Shown piece after piece: positions 1 to 7,390 of a DNA stretch of 35,452 nucleotides; position 1 is the first letter of the stretch; every line of letters begins with the position of its first letter. The DNA is from Bacteroidota bacterium. Lineage in GTDB: Bacteria > Bacteroidota > Ignavibacteria > Palsa-1295. The notes under the pieces were generated by a model. It was not told where the DNA came from, searched no databases, and was given only the letters and a program-made list of their open reading frames with translations. Both the position numbers and the translations under genes were made by a program. The DNA lies in assembly GCA_021324685.1 (NCBI GenBank), contig JAJPIQ010000065.1, forward strand, positions 1-35,452, written 5' to 3'.

Positions 1-2450
1 ACCGTAAAATTCGACCACGACCCTCCACCATTGATGACGTTTTTATGTCCCCCACCAATAAATGACCGTGAGGCTTGCACCGTATCGAATTCGCCGCCGC
101 CAATGGTGCTCGAATATGCATCGACTCCCATATAATTACTGTCGCCACCGGCAATCACCCCAAAGCTGGGATTGTCTTCGGTGTTGCCCAAGCCGCCGCC
201 AATAAAATTATGATCGGCGCCGAGAGCACTAATTTGATTGCCTTCTCCCCCTGCAATCACGCACTCGGGACCTTGCAAGAGATTATTTAAGCCACCACCT
301 ATTGAACCGTAGACAGCGTTCGTATCGATGGTGTTTTTCCAGCCTCCTGCAATTACACTATAAGCCGCAGAATCTTTAATCCAATTCGTCAAACCGCTGC
401 CGATAAATGAGTGGTCAGCTGCGGTATCTATCGTATTGTGCTGTCCGCCAGAAATCACCGCATGATCGGAGTTCGGCAAAATTAGATTTGTATCGCCGCC
501 CGCAATCACACTTCGTTTGGCATTGATGATGTTGAGGAAGCCTCCTCCGATAGCCGCATGGTCTGCAGAATCGCGAATCGTATTAGAACCGCCTCCAACG
601 ATCGCCGATACCGAGCTTTGCGTATCAATCAAATTTTTCGTTCCAGAACCAATGAACGATACTGTATCGTAGGGGCCTCGAATTTTATTAAACTGTCCTC
701 CCGCGATCGTGCTTCGGAAATTATAATCGCCAATGATCGAGTCCTTAAGGCCACCCCCGATCGTATTATGATCCGAATAATCACCGTCAATCGAATTGCG
801 TTCGCCCCCAGCAATAACAGAAAAACTAGAACTTGTTCCTAACGGATAGTCGAATGGAGATAGTCCGATTTCGTTATGATCGCCGCCAAGAATCGAAACG
901 CTATTGCCTAATAACATATTCGTATGACCTCCGCCGATAATGGCATACGTTCCACTCGCCCAGTTTGAATCGCCGCCACCGATCGATGTCCATTCTGTAT
1001 TAGAGAGGACTGTATTTGAGTCACCCCCAAGAATTGCGCTAAATTGCCCGGCAATGATATTTAAGTACCCGCCAACAATCGACGAAAAATTTGGATCCGG
1101 ACTATTAAAAGATGAAATTCGATTTTTTGCCCCACCGCCGATAAATTCCAATCCTTCATCTACCCAGTTTGAGTCACCACCGACAATGGAACTTCCTTCA
1201 TCGCCTGCATATGGCGGGACAATAGGGATTATAGGTTCAAGGTCGCCATTCCCGGAACCGATAATATTATAAGAGCCACCGCCGATAAAGGAAGTGTAAT
1301 TATAAATCGTATTGTTAAATCCACCAACGATCGAGGAGCCCAGTGGGCCTTGTGTGTCCGAGCCATCCGCGATTACGGTATTTTCAAATCCGCCCCCGAT
1401 AAAGCTTTGAGATGCAGAATTGATAATTTTGTTGCGGCTTCCACCAACAATAGAGGACGTGTCCACCAATACGAGATTCGAGTCGCCACCGCCTATAAAT
1501 GAAAGCTTGCCCTCAATATTATTAACTTTTCCATTGGCACCACCGCCTGCAATGGTCGACCCACTTCCCGTTATAATATTCCCACTCGTAGAACCGGATC
1601 CATACCCCATTATTATATTTGGAGAAGCAGTTTCGAATTGATAGTGTGCAACTCTTACATTATTTGGAGTAGAAGTCCCCCCCGAACCATCCTCAAGGTG
1701 AATTTCAAGTGCGGAGCTGGTGTCTGTTGTACCCACAAAATTTTTCGGAACGGAAATTTGGAAGTTCCCAATTTCCCCCCAGTTGACCGTACCGTTTTCA
1801 ATTGGAGCCTGGCCGCTCGATGCAGCTCCTGAAAGCAGAAGTCGGTTCGAATCAGCTTGATACGCCACAGAGACGCCGTTATAACCGACGATGTTGAGCA
1901 TTGCGCCTTTCGTCGTGATTGTATCTCCGGCCACCGTGACACCGGCAAGGTAACTCATGCCGAGCTTGTCGGGCGTTACTGAACCGGAAGCAAGCTTGGC
2001 CTCTGTAACGGAATTATCAGCAAGTTTTTCTGTCGTAACGGCTCCCCGTCGAATCTTTGCGGCCGAAATCGCGCTGTCTGAGATATTAATTGCCATGGGT
2101 ACCGCACTCAAGCGACTTCGGACAATTGAGTGCGGATCGCCGTTGATCGTTAGTCCGACGTATAGTTGACGGTCCAAAATCGCAGCAGGAGGCAGTGGCA
2201 CGTGCGAACCGAGTTCTATATTGAAAACGCTATGGGACACTATTTCTTCGAACGAGTCAGTCCAAAGGAGGGTGCCCGTGGCAGCGTCTGGGCCTGTCCA
2301 AAGCGAAACTTCAAACGTATAGACGCCATCGGGAATCGGCCTACCGGCGGTATCACTAAGCATTCCCTGATAGGAGATGATGGCGGGCGATTGAGCATGA
2401 GCGGACAACGCAAGGAACAAAAGGACTGCAAGAACTGCAATTTTCTTCAT
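1..2450 (-). CDS. Secreted IGGG-repeat surface protein, adhesin/fibre-like (3' end cut by window edge)
   Basis: The minus-strand frame is open from an ATG at 2450 to base 3 (816 codons) without a stop, so the C terminus lies outside the window. Residues 1-20 form a signal peptide (MKK, hydrophobic core, AHAQ end). Residues 21-120 resemble the domain that opens many Bacteroidota fibre-like proteins (ISYQGMLSDTAG, then DGVYTF). A short stretch with KLADNSV and KLASGSV heptad-like units follows. From about residue 290 to the edge there are about 29 copies of a 19-30 residue unit built on [ST]-x-I-[GAV]-G-G-x-x-N-x-I, for example SFIGGG, SVIAGG and SSIVGG. The pattern resembles the left-handed beta-roll head repeats of trimeric autotransporters (YadA/Hep_Hag). 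Family relatives often end in a self-cleaving S74 chaperone, which would lie beyond the edge. The gene is AT-richer than its neighbours. A role in attachment or as a surface fibre is inferred. Confidence 0.85.
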   Translation of the reverse strand, partial: MKKIAVLAVLLFLALSAHAQSPAIISYQGMLSDTAGRPIPDGVYTFEVSLWTGPDAATGTLLWTDSFEEIVSHSVFNIELGSHVPLPPAAILDRQLYVGLTINGDPHSIVRSRLSAVPMAINISDSAISAAKIRRGAVTTEKLADNSVTEAKLASGSVTPDKLGMSYLAGVTVAGDTITTKGAMLNIVGYNGVSVAYQADSNRLLLSGAASSGQAPIENGTVNWGEIGNFQISVPKNFVGTTDTSSALEIHLEDGSGGTSTPNNVRVAHYQFETASPNIIMGYGSGSTSGNIITGSGSTIAGGGANGKVNNIEGKLSFIGGGDSNLVLVDTSSIVGGSRNKIINSASQSFIGGGFENTVIADGSDTQGPLGSSIVGGFNNTIYNYTSFIGGGSYNIIGSGNGDLEPIIPIVPPYAGDEGSSIVGGDSNWVDEGLEFIGGGAKNRISSFNSPDPNFSSIVGGYLNIIAGQFSAILGGDSNTVLSNTEWTSIGGGDSNWASGTYAIIGGGHTNMLLGNSVSILGGDHNEIGLSPFDYPLGTSSSFSVIAGGERNSIDGDYSDHNTIGGGLKDSIIGDYNFRSTIAGGQFNKIRGPYDTVSFIGSGTKNLIDTQSSVSAIVGGGSNTIRDSADHAAIGGGFLNIINAKRSVIAGGDTNLILPNSDHAVISGGQHNTIDTAADHSFIGSGLTNWIKDSAAYSVIAGGWKNTIDTNAVYGSIGGGLNNLLQGPECVIAGGEGNQISALGADHNFIGGGLGNTEDNPSFGVIAGGDSNYMGVDAYSSTIGGGEFDTVQASRSFIGGGHKNVINGGGSWSNFT

Positions 2451-2545
2451 AGCGGTGAATAGGGTTTAGTGAAAAAAAGCCAAGGACAAAGAAGCTAATT
2501 CATAACAATCACCATTCTCAGTTTTTGTTACATCTATAATCTTCC

Positions 2546-2567
2546 TTTGTCCTAAGCATCGGACAAA
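2546..2567. promoter_or_regulatory. Inverted repeat, candidate operator
   Basis: TTTGTCC, 8 nt, GGACAAA: perfect 7-bp arms between the divergent starts of the IGGG-repeat gene (2450) and the HTH gene (2603). The position and size fit a dimeric Cro/C1-type regulator site. Binding is inferred. Confidence 0.4.
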
Positions 2568-2579
2568 TATACAACGGAA

Positions 2580-2596
2580 TCACACTCATAGTGTGA
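2580..2596. promoter_or_regulatory. Inverted repeat just upstream of the HTH start, candidate operator
   Basis: TCACACT, CAT, AGTGTGA: perfect 7-bp arms ending 6 nt before the ATG at 2603. A protein bound here would cover the translation-initiation or promoter region of the HTH gene, which would fit autoregulation. This is inference from position only. Confidence 0.4.
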
Positions 2597-2602
2597 AGCA
2601 AG

Positions 2603-2854
2603 ATGGTTAGGAATATGCCATTTTGCAAAGTGGACATTCGTAAGATCGTGGGCAATAATATTCGAGGATTTCGGCACAAGAAAGACTACACGCAAGAAAA
2701 ACTATCCGAATTGGCTGGAATTCATATTAACTATGTAAGCTCTGTGGAACGCGGTGAAAGAAATGTCGGAATTTTAAATATCGCAAAAATAGCCAAAGCC
2801 CTAAAAATCCCTCCGCATGTCTTGCTGATGCCTGAGAGTTATGATCGGGAATGA
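2603..2854 (+). CDS. Small Cro/C1 (XRE) family helix-turn-helix regulator
   Basis: An 83-residue protein that is almost entirely one HTH_3 domain (about residues 10-75). The recognition region contains YTQEKLSELAGIH, NYVSSVERGERN and NIAKIAKALKI. The GIHxNYVSSVERGERN / NIxKIAKAL pattern is typical of short XRE regulators, including controller (C) proteins of restriction-modification systems. No methylase or endonuclease gene is present in the window, so that role is not supported. The start could be ATG 2603 or ATG 2615; the second has AGGA close upstream. Two inverted repeats lie directly upstream, and the divergent neighbour is the IGGG-repeat surface gene, so autoregulation or control of that gene is possible. 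The DNA is AT-rich like the repeat gene and unlike the housekeeping genes that follow. Confidence 0.85.
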   Translation: MVRNMPFCKVDIRKIVGNNIRGFRHKKDYTQEKLSELAGIHINYVSSVERGERNVGILNIAKIAKALKIPPHVLLMPESYDRE

Positions 2855-3066
2855 GAAATCATCGTGGGCAATTGACGGATATGCGCCAGGCTGAAGGCAT
2901 AACCAAAGATGCTAAGTCTCTTACATTGCAATAGAAGGTATAGCGGAAGCATACACAAAATCGCCCATCTTTTGTGAAGCTTTAGTTTGGGCGGGTGCGT
3001 TTACAGGGCCTTGATTCGGGCTTGGGCTGGCGCTTTTTTACGCGGCTCCGGCCTCCTACTCACACT

Positions 3067-4143
3067 ATGGCTCGCTTAGCAAAACTTCAAAAGACTGTAA
3101 AGGACATTGGGCTGGATGCGCTCCTCATTACGCACCTGCCGCATATTCAATACCTTATCAATTATACTGGCTCGAACGGGCTGCTTATCGTGCCGGCGCA
3201 GGGAAAACCCCATTTTTTCACCGATTTCCGGTATAAAGCGCAGGTCAAGACCGAAGTTGTGGGAGCCAAGATCTCGATCGTCGATCGGGACCGCACGATC
3301 GCCGATACGCTCGTCGAAAAACAGATGTTTTCGGACTACGACCATCTGGGCTTCGAAAAAAGCCATATCAGCTATGCGCTCTACGATTTTCTTCGTACGA
3401 AATTCCGGCATGTCAAGCTCGACCCGCAGACGGAAGTCGTCGAAAAGCTGATCATGATCAAGTCCGAGGACGAGATCGGCGCGATCCGCAAAGCGGCGGA
3501 GATCGGCGACAAGGTCTTTGAAAAAGTTCTCGACGTGATCAAGCCCGGCATGGCCGAGCGCGATGTCGCGGCGGAGATCGCGTACCAGACGCGGCTCTGC
3601 GGCGCGGAGCGAGAAGCGTTTACGATCATCGTCGCGAGCGGGGAACGGTCCGCGCTCCCGCACGGCGCGGCGAGCGATAAAAAGCTGCGTAAAGGCGAGC
3701 TCGTCACGCTCGATTTCGGCTGCGTCTATAAAGGGTTCAATTCGGACATGACGCGGACGGTCGCGCTTGGAAAGATTCCCAATGAACTGCAGAAGATCTA
3801 CGAGATCGTCCGCGCGGCACAGCAGCGCGCGATCGATAAGGTCGTCGCCGGCATGACGGCCCGTGATTTAGACAGCGTCGCGCGCGATTACATCACGCTG
3901 CACGGATACGGCTCGAAATTCGGCCACTCGACGGGCCACGGCCTTGGCATCGAAGTCCACGAATTGCCGAAGGTCTCGCAGCGGGGCGAGCGCTATAAAC
4001 TGGAGCCGAATATGGTCGTCACTGTGGAACCCGGAATTTATTTGGACGGCATGGGCGGCGTTCGCATCGAGGACGATATCGTTATTCGTCGCGAAGGCTG
4101 CGAAGTCCTTACCACCTCTCCGAAAGAACTGCGCGTGCTGTAA
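3067..4143 (+). CDS. M24 metallopeptidase, Xaa-Pro aminopeptidase type
   Basis: Predicted to remove an N-terminal residue preceding proline in peptides, in the cytoplasm, using two metal ions. The frame stays open upstream to a GTG at 2995, but homology-like sequence begins at the ATG at 3067 (MARLAKLQKTVKD), giving 358 residues, normal for the short Xaa-Pro peptidases. Residues 1-125 are the creatinase-like N domain and 130-358 the pita-bread catalytic domain. All five expected metal ligands are visible: D216 (TLDFG), D227 (SDMTRT, the usual 11 residues on), H287 (FGHSTGHG), E321 (VEPGIY) and E335 (RIEDD). No signal peptide is seen. It is followed after 124 nt by the ptsN-like gene. The M24 family is certain; the exact substrate (pepP or pepQ/ypdF type) is not. 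Confidence 0.93.
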   Translation: MARLAKLQKTVKDIGLDALLITHLPHIQYLINYTGSNGLLIVPAQGKPHFFTDFRYKAQVKTEVVGAKISIVDRDRTIADTLVEKQMFSDYDHLGFEKSHISYALYDFLRTKFRHVKLDPQTEVVEKLIMIKSEDEIGAIRKAAEIGDKVFEKVLDVIKPGMAERDVAAEIAYQTRLCGAEREAFTIIVASGERSALPHGAASDKKLRKGELVTLDFGCVYKGFNSDMTRTVALGKIPNELQKIYEIVRAAQQRAIDKVVAGMTARDLDSVARDYITLHGYGSKFGHSTGHGLGIEVHELPKVSQRGERYKLEPNMVVTVEPGIYLDGMGGVRIEDDIVIRREGCEVLTTSPKELRVL

Positions 4144-4267
4144 GATCGCTGCGCGCAACGCAAAAAGTCCCTCCGGCCTGTTTATCGGGAAAACTCAGGA
4201 ACTCCGCTTTGTTATAACGATTTGCGCTTTTGCCGAAGACATCTATTCATGAAGGCGGGCCAATACC

Positions 4268-4735
4268 TTGAAGCTTACCGACTACCTAAAGCCTGAATAC
4301 ATCGAAATCGGCCTGAAAGCCGATTCCAAGGAAGAACTTCTCGACCGGGTCCTCGAATTAGCCGAGAAAAATCCCCACGTGCTCGACGGACGGAAAATGC
4401 GCGCCGCCGTCCTGGACCGAGAAAAGATCATGTCCACCGGCGTCGGCAAGAATTTCGCCATTCCCCACGGCAAAACCGATGCTGTGGACGATATCGTCCT
4501 CGCCTTTGCCGTTACCGCGGAGGGGGTCGATTACGCCTCGATGGACAACGAACCGGTGCGGCTCGTGCTCCTGCTCGTCAGCAAGGAAAGCCTGGTCTCC
4601 CAGCGGCTCAAGCTCTTAAGCCGCGCCTCCAAAGTGATGAATTCCGAAGCAGCCCGGACCGCACTGATCGCGGCCACCACCCCGCAGGACGTCCTCGCCA
4701 TCTTCAATAAGGAAGAAGAACGCATTGGAGACTAA
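4268..4735 (+). CDS. ptsN: PTS EIIA type-2 domain protein, PtsN-like
   Basis: A single-domain 155-residue EIIA of the fructose/nitrogen type. The phosphorylation site is H67 in the motif NFAIPHGKT. The start is a TTG; no in-frame ATG precedes it, and the translated beginning (MKLTDYLKPE) matches the normal N terminus of this family, so the TTG is convincing. The family accepts phosphate from HPr/NPr and in proteobacteria acts mainly in regulation rather than sugar import. No HPr, EI or EIIBC gene lies in the window, which fits a regulatory role here. Its stop lies 11 nt inside hisS, so the two are probably cotranscribed and translationally coupled. Confidence 0.92.
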   Translation: MKLTDYLKPEYIEIGLKADSKEELLDRVLELAEKNPHVLDGRKMRAAVLDREKIMSTGVGKNFAIPHGKTDAVDDIVLAFAVTAEGVDYASMDNEPVRLVLLLVSKESLVSQRLKLLSRASKVMNSEAARTALIAATTPQDVLAIFNKEEERIGD

Positions 4736-6047
4736 CGCCGCGAAACTACGGGAACGCCTGCAGGCGCCTCGGGGAACGAAAGATATTCTTCCCGAAGAAG
4801 CGGCAAAATGGCGCGCCGTCGAGGGCGTCGTGCACGAAGTGGCGCGGCTCTATGGCTACGGCGAAATTCGCACGCCGAGTTTCGAGGCGGTCCGGCTCTT
4901 CAAACGCGCCGTGGGCGAAGAAACGGACATCGTTTCCAAAGAAATGTACCTGCTCCAGAGGCGGAGCGAAGAAGAGGAAGAGTTTGCCCTGCGCCCGGAG
5001 CTTACGGCACCCGTCGTTCGCGCGGCGATCCAGCACGGGATGCTGACCGGGCAATCGGACTGTGTGCGGCTCTATTACGCAAGCGCCCCGAATTTCCGGT
5101 ACGAGAAACCGCAGTTAGGCCGCCTGCGGCAGCACCATCAGTTCGGAACGGAACTCCTCGGCCCGGCGAGTCCGCTGGCCGATGCAGAGACGATCTCCTT
5201 CGCAATCTCGATCTTTCGAAATCTGGGACTTCAGAATTTTCGGGTGCGGCTGAATTCGCTCGGTTCCAAAGAATCGCGCGAAGCATGGAAACAGCAACTC
5301 GTCCCCTACCTGCGGGAAAATAAAACGAAGCTTTCGAACGACAGCCAGCGCCGCACGGAGACGAACCCGCTCCGCGTGCTCGACTCCAAAGCGCCGGAGG
5401 ACCACGAGATCGTCCGGAATGCGCCGCGCATCCTCGATCATTTGAATGCCGCCGATCGCGCGCATTTCGAAGAGCTGAAATCGCTTCTCGCGAGCATTAC
5501 GATCGCGTACCATGAGGACCCCCTGCTCGTGCGCGGCATCGATTATTACACGGGAACCGTTTTTGAAGTGACGTCGTCCGATCTCGGTTCCCAGGACGCG
5601 CTCTGCGGCGGCGGGCGGTACGATAGCCTGGTCGAACAATTAGGCGGCCCGAACTGCCCCGCGGTCGGCTTTGGCGCCGGCATCGAACGGCTGCTGCTGG
5701 CGCTCGAAAGCCGAAATGACGCGCCGCTGCTTTCGACCGTTCGGAGGCCCGCGGTGTACGTCCTCGCGCTCGGCGCGGAGGCTGCGCAGAAAGCGTTCGA
5801 GCTCCTCTCGAACTTGCATGCGGCAGGGATCTCGGCAACGGGCGATCTCAACGCACGCTCGATGAAAGCCCAAATGCGCGAGGCCAATCGGCTGGGAACG
5901 CCGTTCGTCTATGTGATCGGCGAGTCCGAGCTGGCGCAAGGCGCCGGCATGCTCAAGAACATGCAGACGAGCGAGCAGGAAGCGGTTGCCTTCGGTGCGA
6001 TTATCGAACACGTAAATCATTCATCCTTCACCCATCATCATTCTTAA
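4725..6047 (+). CDS. hisS: Histidine-tRNA ligase
   Basis: Class II aminoacyl-tRNA synthetase that charges tRNA-His in the cytoplasm. The 440 residues are slightly above the usual 420-430. Visible landmarks are RGTKDILPEEA at about residue 16, motif 2 with FRYEKPQLGRLRQHHQFG at about 120-140, the histidine-specific LVRGIDYYTGTVFE at about 267-280, GGGRYDSL at about 295, motif 3 with GFGAGIERLLLAL at about 315, and a C-terminal anticodon-binding domain from about 335. The start is a TTG at 4725 that overlaps the end of the ptsN-like gene by 11 nt. No ATG lies between it and the conserved RGTKD motif, so the TTG is likely real. The next gene begins 5 nt after its stop. Confidence 0.97.
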   Translation: METNAAKLRERLQAPRGTKDILPEEAAKWRAVEGVVHEVARLYGYGEIRTPSFEAVRLFKRAVGEETDIVSKEMYLLQRRSEEEEEFALRPELTAPVVRAAIQHGMLTGQSDCVRLYYASAPNFRYEKPQLGRLRQHHQFGTELLGPASPLADAETISFAISIFRNLGLQNFRVRLNSLGSKESREAWKQQLVPYLRENKTKLSNDSQRRTETNPLRVLDSKAPEDHEIVRNAPRILDHLNAADRAHFEELKSLLASITIAYHEDPLLVRGIDYYTGTVFEVTSSDLGSQDALCGGGRYDSLVEQLGGPNCPAVGFGAGIERLLLALESRNDAPLLSTVRRPAVYVLALGAEAAQKAFELLSNLHAAGISATGDLNARSMKAQMREANRLGTPFVYVIGESELAQGAGMLKNMQTSEQEAVAFGAIIEHVNHSSFTHHHS

Positions 6048-6052
6048 TTCCC

Positions 6053-6973
6053 ATGGAGCCATTACCGCCAGTAAAAGAGGTCGAATACCGGTGTTACATC
6101 AGCAAGATCTTCGAGGAGCTTTCGGGGACCGAGTACATGACGTTCGCGTTCGAGACGGCGAAGGAGTTCTCGAGCTTCCGCTACGAGATCGCCGTGCGCT
6201 ACCGTATCTCTCCCGGCAAGCTCGAGTTCAAAGTGCTCGGCATGACGGCTACGCGTACCATGATGCCGGCCTTCGGCACGGCCCGATCGGTGCTGAAAGT
6301 TCCGCTGCTGCCGCTCGGCGTCTATGAGGTCCGAATGATCAAGAGCGATGGGATGGAAAACATTTTTTCGATCGAAGTGACGAAAAAAGGGTTCCAGCTC
6401 CTGCTGCCCATCCCGCGGAAGCGCTTTATCGATCTGGTGATCGAATCGCACGCGGCGATGCCCAACGGCAAGCACCTCTCGACGGTCTCGAAAGCGCCGC
6501 CGATGCCGCTCGTCCCGCGCACGATCCAAAAACGCCAGCTCCCCCCGCCTACGCCGGAAGAACAGGCGATCCTGGACTCGCTCCGCACCGAAACGCCCGA
6601 AGAACGCGACCTGCGCGAAGAAGCAGAACTCTTTGGGACGTCTTCCAAATCGTCGGCCAAACGGGCGATCGAAGAAGTGAAGGAAGTTCCCGTACCGCCG
6701 AAGCCGAAGTCCGAAGCGAAGGCAAAAGAACCGGCGGCCGCGAAGGCAAAAGAACCGGCGGCCAAAGCAAAAGAACCGGCCGCGAAGACAAAGGAACCGG
6801 CGGCCAAAGCGAAGAAGCCGGAAGCGAAACCGGCCAAAAAAGTTACAAAACCGGCAAAGAAGGTCGAGCATAAAGCGAAGCCCGCCTCCAAAAAACCGGC
6901 CGCAAAAAAGCCGGCCCCAAAACCGAAACCGAAAGCGAAGCCGGCGCCCAAAAAGAGCGGAAAGAAAAAATAA
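6053..6973 (+). CDS. Unknown globular domain with a histone-H1-like Lys/Ala/Pro-rich tail
   Basis: A 306-residue protein that I do not recognise. Residues 1-145 look like a compact beta-rich domain (VEYRCYISKIF, FRYEIAVRYRIS, LPLGVYEVRMIKSDG, FSIEVTKKGFQLLLPIP). Residues 150-210 are a proline- and acid-rich linker. Residues 215-306 are nearly pure Lys, Ala and Pro, with repeated AKAKEPAA and KPAAKKPAP units, like the C-terminal tail of histone H1 or bacterial Hc1/AlgP-type proteins. Such tails usually bind DNA or RNA nonspecifically. No signal peptide or membrane segment is seen. It starts 5 nt after hisS, so it is probably in the same operon. A nucleoid or RNA-associated role is inferred from composition alone. 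Confidence 0.8.
   Translation: MEPLPPVKEVEYRCYISKIFEELSGTEYMTFAFETAKEFSSFRYEIAVRYRISPGKLEFKVLGMTATRTMMPAFGTARSVLKVPLLPLGVYEVRMIKSDGMENIFSIEVTKKGFQLLLPIPRKRFIDLVIESHAAMPNGKHLSTVSKAPPMPLVPRTIQKRQLPPPTPEEQAILDSLRTETPEERDLREEAELFGTSSKSSAKRAIEEVKEVPVPPKPKSEAKAKEPAAAKAKEPAAKAKEPAAKTKEPAAKAKKPEAKPAKKVTKPAKKVEHKAKPASKKPAAKKPAPKPKPKAKPAPKKSGKKK
6716..6805 (+). repeat. In-frame 24-nt (one 18-nt) tandem repeats coding the Lys/Ala/Pro tail
   Basis: The units start at 6716, 6740, 6764 and 6782. The first two are identical 24-mers beginning GCGAAGGCAAAAGAA, the third is an 18-nt shortened unit and the fourth carries two changes. All lengths are multiples of three, so copy-number change would lengthen or shorten the tail without a frameshift. 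Confidence 0.85.
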
Positions 6974-7021
6974 AGCGAACGGATAGATAACACCGAACGG
7001 GAAACAGGAAAAGGAAATACT

Positions 7022-7390
7022 ATGGAAGCCGCATCGCCGTACGATTTTCATCTTGACGTTAAATACGCACCGCTCGAAACGATCGATGTGAATGCGATCG
7101 TCGCCGCCAACCAGCCGTGGTTCAACCAGACGCTATCGACGGTCAACGGCAGCGTCCTGCGCGTGGGTATCGTACAGGGCGAATTCCACTGGCATAAGCA
7201 CGACGAGGACGATGAGCTCTTTTTCGTGCTTTCGGGCAAGCTCTTCGTCGATACCGAACGCGGAAATTTCGTGCTCGGTCCGAACGAGGGCGTGACCGTC
7301 CCCAAAGGCGTGCGGCACCGGACGCGCGCCGAAGAAAAGACCGTGATGCTGATGATCGAGAACGCCGGGATCGATCCGTCCGGCGATTAG
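7022..7390 (+). CDS. Small cupin-domain protein
   Basis: A 122-residue single-domain cupin. Cupin motif 1 is G53-x4-H58-x-H60-x4-E65-x6-G72, inside HWHKHDEDDELFFVLSG. Motif 2 is G87-x6-P94-x-G96-x2-H99 (PKGVRHRT). All four expected metal ligands (H58, H60, E65, H99) are present, so it should bind a divalent metal. The substrate and the activity (isomerase, dioxygenase or sensor) cannot be told from the sequence. A purine-rich ribosome site (GGAAAAGGAAA) lies just before the ATG. The gene ends exactly where the convergent T9SS cargo gene ends, with no base between the two stop codons. Confidence 0.9.
   Translation: MEAASPYDFHLDVKYAPLETIDVNAIVAANQPWFNQTLSTVNGSVLRVGIVQGEFHWHKHDEDDELFFVLSGKLFVDTERGNFVLGPNEGVTVPKGVRHRTRAEEKTVMLMIENAGIDPSGD

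Noticed and set aside
75-2462. Several plus-strand frames of 60-110 codons (ESPPTI-like repeats)
   Set aside because: They mirror the IGGG repeats of the minus-strand gene; repetition in the product is a by-product.
2603-2854. Restriction-modification system
   Set aside because: The XRE regulator resembles controller proteins, but no methylase or endonuclease gene is present in the window.
6062-7051. A 329-codon minus-strand Phe/Arg-rich frame
   Set aside because: It is antisense to the Lys/Ala/Pro-rich tail gene; the Phe/Arg/Leu bias is the expected mirror of Lys/Ala codons.
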